A stretch of DNA of 64,000 nucleotides from Serratia proteamaculans. Lineage in GTDB: Bacteria > Pseudomonadota > Gammaproteobacteria > Enterobacterales > Enterobacteriaceae. A model generated the notes under the pieces. That model did not search any database. It was not told where the DNA came from and saw nothing but the letters and a program-made list of their open reading frames with translations. The stretch covers positions 124,001-188,000 of the forward strand of contig NZ_WBKI01000004.1 in the NCBI RefSeq assembly GCF_008830365.1, in the 5' to 3' direction. Each line of letters opens with the position of its first letter. Position 1 is the first letter of the stretch. The translations under genes were made by a program, and so were the position numbers. This document shows positions 60,730 to 64,000 of the stretch, piece after piece.

Positions 60730-62717
60730 GGCAGTTTTCTGTTGATCACACAGCCCGGTGCGGCGGTGAGCATGCCAGTCGTGCCGGAGACCTGGAAACC
60801 GGGTAACTGACGCATTTCAGCAAAGTGGTTGGACAATGTCCAGGCATCCATCCCCATTGCGTACAGACGCACCAGCGAATAATCGTTGCGGAACTGGCTG
60901 CTTGCCTGCTGTAACAACTGAGGGTTAGCACCGGCCAACAACGGAATATCACTGAACTGCAAGCCTTCCATTTCCAGACGGAAGTCCGGACCGGCCCCGG
61001 CCTGGTAGCTGCGTGAGCTGGCGTACATTGCTGGCTTGCTGCGTGAGTTGGTGGCCATGTCGATCATCGGTTTGATCAGCGTCAACTGGGACTGGGTTGC
61101 GACGATATAGACCGAGTCTACGCTGCCGCCGTTGGTTGCAGGCGTATCGCTTGGCGGTGCCGGAATGGTCAGCCCGGCAATGGTCACGGCCTGCGGTGCC
61201 GGTGCGGCGGAGATTGGCGACCCGGACATGCGAATACCACCGCTGTTGACCATCTGGCGCAGTTCACTGGCGGAGCCAATGTTCTGCTGCAGCACGGTCT
61301 GTCCGCCCAGGCTCTGCCACTCCTGGTTAAAGGCTTTGGCAACGCGGTCGCCGAAGGCACCGCGAGGGATCAGCAACAGCGGCTGCCGTTTCTGTTGTTC
61401 CCAAATGTGGCGGGCGGCGTCACGTGCTTCATTTTCCGGTGAAAGCGCGAAGTAACAGATGTTCGGGTTATCTTTCGGCATTTCCGGCTGATTGAGCGCC
61501 AGCACGTTCAGCGTGGTAGTACTGCTGGCAAGTTGATCGACGTTTTCTTTCAGCAACGGGCCGACCACCAGGGTTGCGCCATCCTGCTGTGCCTGCGTCA
61601 GCAACGCGGCCAGCGGTTGGCTGGAGGTATCATACACTTTAATCTGTGCGTTAGCGGCCTGCGGCGGAGTAATCGGCGCAGTAGAAGGTGCAGCAGGCTG
61701 GGCAGCCGTCACCGGGACAGCATCCGGCGCCGAGGTGCTGACTGCACCGTTGGCGTTCTGGTCTGCTGACGCGGGATCTGCGCTCTGCACTGGCGCGCTG
61801 TCAGGCTGTGATTGCTGTTGCTGCACCGGGGCCAAAGGGGTCACACCGTTCTTGGCTGCTTCAAAGCCTTTTTGGATCGCATCGGCAAACACTTTTGCCT
61901 GGCCATTTAGCGGCAGCAGCAGTGCGATTTTTGAAGTGGAGGCCTGGGTGAAGTTCAGCACCTGGTTCAACTGGGCCGGTAGTGTTTTCGCCGCCGGGTT
62001 CTGTGGATAGCGGTTTTGCCAGTCTTTAATCCCAGCCTTCAGCAGATCGGGATCCTGCTTGTTGTCCTGATAGACACGCAGCAGATCCAGCCAGCCCTGC
62101 AATACATTTTCATTAGCGTTGATCACCAGGCTGTTCATGTCCTGCGTCGTCAGTTGCAGCAGCGACTGCCAGGTTTGGTCCAGGTTGGTTTGATGTGCCT
62201 TGCCGGTCAGCAACGGCTCTTGCGCAATGTAAGCGCGGATCAGCGGCAGGGAGGGTTTACCCTGATTGGCGGCGATCTGCGCCTGATAGAAACGTACCAA
62301 CTGGTTGGCCGACAGTGAGCCGGTATCCAGATGCCCCAGCGTACTGCGAGCGCTAACGTAGCTTTTGTTTGCCACCTGCAGTTCTGCGGTCAGCAGCTGG
62401 CTTTCCACCTGCTGCACGCTGCTGAGGTTTTTCGGCAGTTGGTTCAGTTGTTCACTGGCCTGCGGCAGTTTCCCTTCACGTAACAACGCGCGAATAGCAA
62501 GTAATTGCCAGTCAGCCTTGTTATCATTGCTGCTTTGCTGCAGCTGCTGCAGATAGTAATCGGAACTGGCGCTCGCTTCGTCCTGTATATTGGCGGGCGG
62601 CGTCTGCGGGGCCTGACTCGGACAGCCTGCAAGGAAAAGGGCTGCTGCGATCACTGCGGTAAGTCGGACAGGCTTTGAACGCCCTGCTTTGGTACGAACG
62701 AATGTTGAGGAAAGCAT
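60687..62717 (-). CDS. lpoA: Outer-membrane lipoprotein activator of PBP1A, LpoA
   Basis: A 676-residue lipoprotein. Lipobox LAGC with Cys32, a TPR-like N-terminal domain (about residues 40-260), a low-complexity proline/alanine/glutamine linker (about 300-360) and a periplasmic-binding-protein-like C-terminal domain (about 365-676). It stimulates PBP1A from the outer membrane. ATG 62717 is taken by alignment; the frame is open to 62780. It is divergent from rsmI with 62 bp between. Confidence 0.96.
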   Translation of the reverse strand: MLSSTFVRTKAGRSKPVRLTAVIAAALFLAGCPSQAPQTPPANIQDEASASSDYYLQQLQQSSNDNKADWQLLAIRALLREGKLPQASEQLNQLPKNLSSVQQVESQLLTAELQVANKSYVSARSTLGHLDTGSLSANQLVRFYQAQIAANQGKPSLPLIRAYIAQEPLLTGKAHQTNLDQTWQSLLQLTTQDMNSLVINANENVLQGWLDLLRVYQDNKQDPDLLKAGIKDWQNRYPQNPAAKTLPAQLNQVLNFTQASTSKIALLLPLNGQAKVFADAIQKGFEAAKNGVTPLAPVQQQQSQPDSAPVQSADPASADQNANGAVSTSAPDAVPVTAAQPAAPSTAPITPPQAANAQIKVYDTSSQPLAALLTQAQQDGATLVVGPLLKENVDQLASSTTTLNVLALNQPEMPKDNPNICYFALSPENEARDAARHIWEQQKRQPLLLIPRGAFGDRVAKAFNQEWQSLGGQTVLQQNIGSASELRQMVNSGGIRMSGSPISAAPAPQAVTIAGLTIPAPPSDTPATNGGSVDSVYIVATQSQLTLIKPMIDMATNSRSKPAMYASSRSYQAGAGPDFRLEMEGLQFSDIPLLAGANPQLLQQASSQFRNDYSLVRLYAMGMDAWTLSNHFAEMRQLPGFQVSGTTGMLTAAPGCVINRKLPWLQYRQGMVVPVS

Positions 62718-62779
62718 ACTGTATCCAGTGATGTTTTTTTCAAGATGCTCAATATTAAATCGGCAACCCGGATGAAACA

Positions 62780-63643
62780 ATGAATCAACACCAACAATCA
62801 GTCATTTCTGCATCAACGCTGTATGTGGTGCCCACCCCAATCGGCAATTTAGGGGATATTACCCACCGTGCGTTAGAGGTACTGAAAAGCGTTGATCTGA
62901 TTGCGGCCGAAGACACGCGCCATACCGGGTTGCTGTTGCAACACTTTGCGATTAGCGCGCGGTTGTTTGCGCTGCATGACCATAACGAACAACAAAAGGC
63001 CGATCAACTGCTGGCGAAATTACAGGAAGGCCAGAGCATAGCGCTGGTTTCCGATGCCGGTACGCCTTTGATCAACGATCCCGGTTATCACTTGGTACGC
63101 CGCTGCCGCGAAGCCGGCATCCGCGTGGTGCCCCTGCCGGGCGCCTGTGCGGCAACCACGGCACTCTGTGCCGCAGGTCTGGCTTCTGACCGCTTCTGCT
63201 ACGAAGGGTTCCTGCCGGCGAAAACCAAGGGCCGTAAGGATACGCTGATGGCGCTGGCAGAGGAACCGCGTACGTTGATTTTCTACGAATCAACCCACCG
63301 TTTGCTGGAAAGTTTGCAGGACATGGTCACCGTGTGGGGGCCGCAACGTTATGTGGTACTGGCGCGTGAGCTGACCAAAACCTGGGAATCGATCACCGGC
63401 GCGCCGGTTGGCGAACTGCTGGCCTGGGTGCAGGAAGATGAAGTCCGTCGTCGTGGCGAAATGGTGTTGATCGTCGAAGGTCATAAGGCGCAGGATGATG
63501 CATTGCCGCTGGAAGCGCTGCGGACCCTGGCGTTGCTGCAAAAAGAGCTGCCGTTGAAAAAGGCGGCGGCGCTGGCGGCGGAGATCCACGGCGTGAAGAA
63601 AAATGCGTTGTATAAATACGCGTTAGAGCAACAAGAACAGTAA
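62780..63643 (+). CDS. rsmI: 16S rRNA (cytidine(1402)-2'-O)-methyltransferase
   Basis: A 287-residue SAM-dependent methyltransferase of the tetrapyrrole methylase fold. [21 protein letters not shown] (in part), AAEDTRHTG and [18 protein letters not shown] are typical. It adds the 2'-O-methyl group to C1402 of 16S rRNA at the P-site. Standard divergent partner of lpoA. The rnpB promoter begins six bases after its stop. Confidence 0.97.
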   Translation: MNQHQQSVISASTLYVVPTPIGNLGDITHRALEVLKSVDLIAAEDTRHTGLLLQHFAISARLFALHDHNEQQKADQLLAKLQEGQSIALVSDAGTPLINDPGYHLVRRCREAGIRVVPLPGACAATTALCAAGLASDRFCYEGFLPAKTKGRKDTLMALAEEPRTLIFYESTHRLLESLQDMVTVWGPQRYVVLARELTKTWESITGAPVGELLAWVQEDEVRRRGEMVLIVEGHKAQDDALPLEALRTLALLQKELPLKKAAALAAEIHGVKKNALYKYALEQQEQ

Positions 63644-63648
63644 AGCGG

Positions 63649-63677
63649 TTGACCTGCCGTGAGCGCGACGCTACTAT
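63649..63677 (+). promoter_or_regulatory. rnpB: rnpB promoter
   Basis: TTGACC at 63649-63654 and TACTAT at 63672-63677 are separated by exactly 17 bp; the RNase P RNA begins seven bases later. Confidence 0.85.
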
Positions 63678-63684
63678 CCGCGCC

Positions 63685-64000
<316 letters not shown>

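Overview
The window is a chromosomal segment of an enterobacterium, most likely a Serratia (Yersiniaceae). The aae, rpoN, lpt/kds, mla, gltBD, arcB and lpoA-rsmI-rnpB blocks are in the standard enterobacterial order with products very close to the E. coli proteins, and they sit next to a CdiA-type toxin locus, a secreted barnase/barstar pair and a DgaE/DgaF-type sugar-acid operon. The species call is an inference; no database search was possible. No tRNA, CRISPR array, insertion sequence or prophage was seen.

Accessory left end (1-3.6 kb). The window opens inside a cdiA-like gene on the plus strand that ends in an EndoU-type RNase toxin, followed by a MafI-type immunity gene. A second, start-less toxin module repeats the VENN pretoxin segment, carries a different C-terminal toxin and has its own immunity gene. 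A frameshifted scrap of the adhesin repeat region follows. Each immunity gene ends in the same hairpin and tail, so the locus looks like toxin-immunity cassettes stacked by homologous recombination.

3.6-17.8 kb. A nucleoside hydrolase and a small membrane protein are followed by aaeR divergent from aaeXAB (aromatic acid efflux) with a strong CRP-like site between them. Next come a membrane-anchored barnase homologue with its barstar, darP, tldE/pmbA and cybC. A poorly characterised three-gene cluster follows: a FAD/NAD(P)-binding protein, a formyltransferase and a TauE/SafE permease, divergent from an AraC-type regulator. The block closes with rnk.

17.8-27 kb. The most interesting operon encodes a stand-alone PRD protein, an SFCGS glycine-rich protein, DUF4312, two membrane proteins (DUF4311, DUF4310), an amidohydrolase, a DgaE-like PLP ammonia lyase and a DgaF-like aldolase. 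A periplasmic lactonase-like propeller and a PRD/EIIB/EIIA transcription regulator follow. Together they suggest uptake and breakdown of an N-acylated amino-sugar acid by a transporter whose mechanism is undescribed to my knowledge.

27-64 kb is core genome. Minus strand: yrbG-kdsD-kdsC-lptC-lptA-lptB-rpoN-hpf-ptsN-rapZ-ptsO (LPS core sugar, LPS transport, sigma-54 and nitrogen PTS). Plus strand: mlaFEDCB, ibaG, murA (outer-membrane lipid asymmetry, peptidoglycan). Then degS and degQ, zapG, zapE, rplM-rpsI, sspAB, gltBD with a rich upstream control region, yhcC, arcB, elbB-mtgA, dolP-diaA-yraN-lpoA, rsmI, and the RNase P RNA gene, which runs off the right edge.
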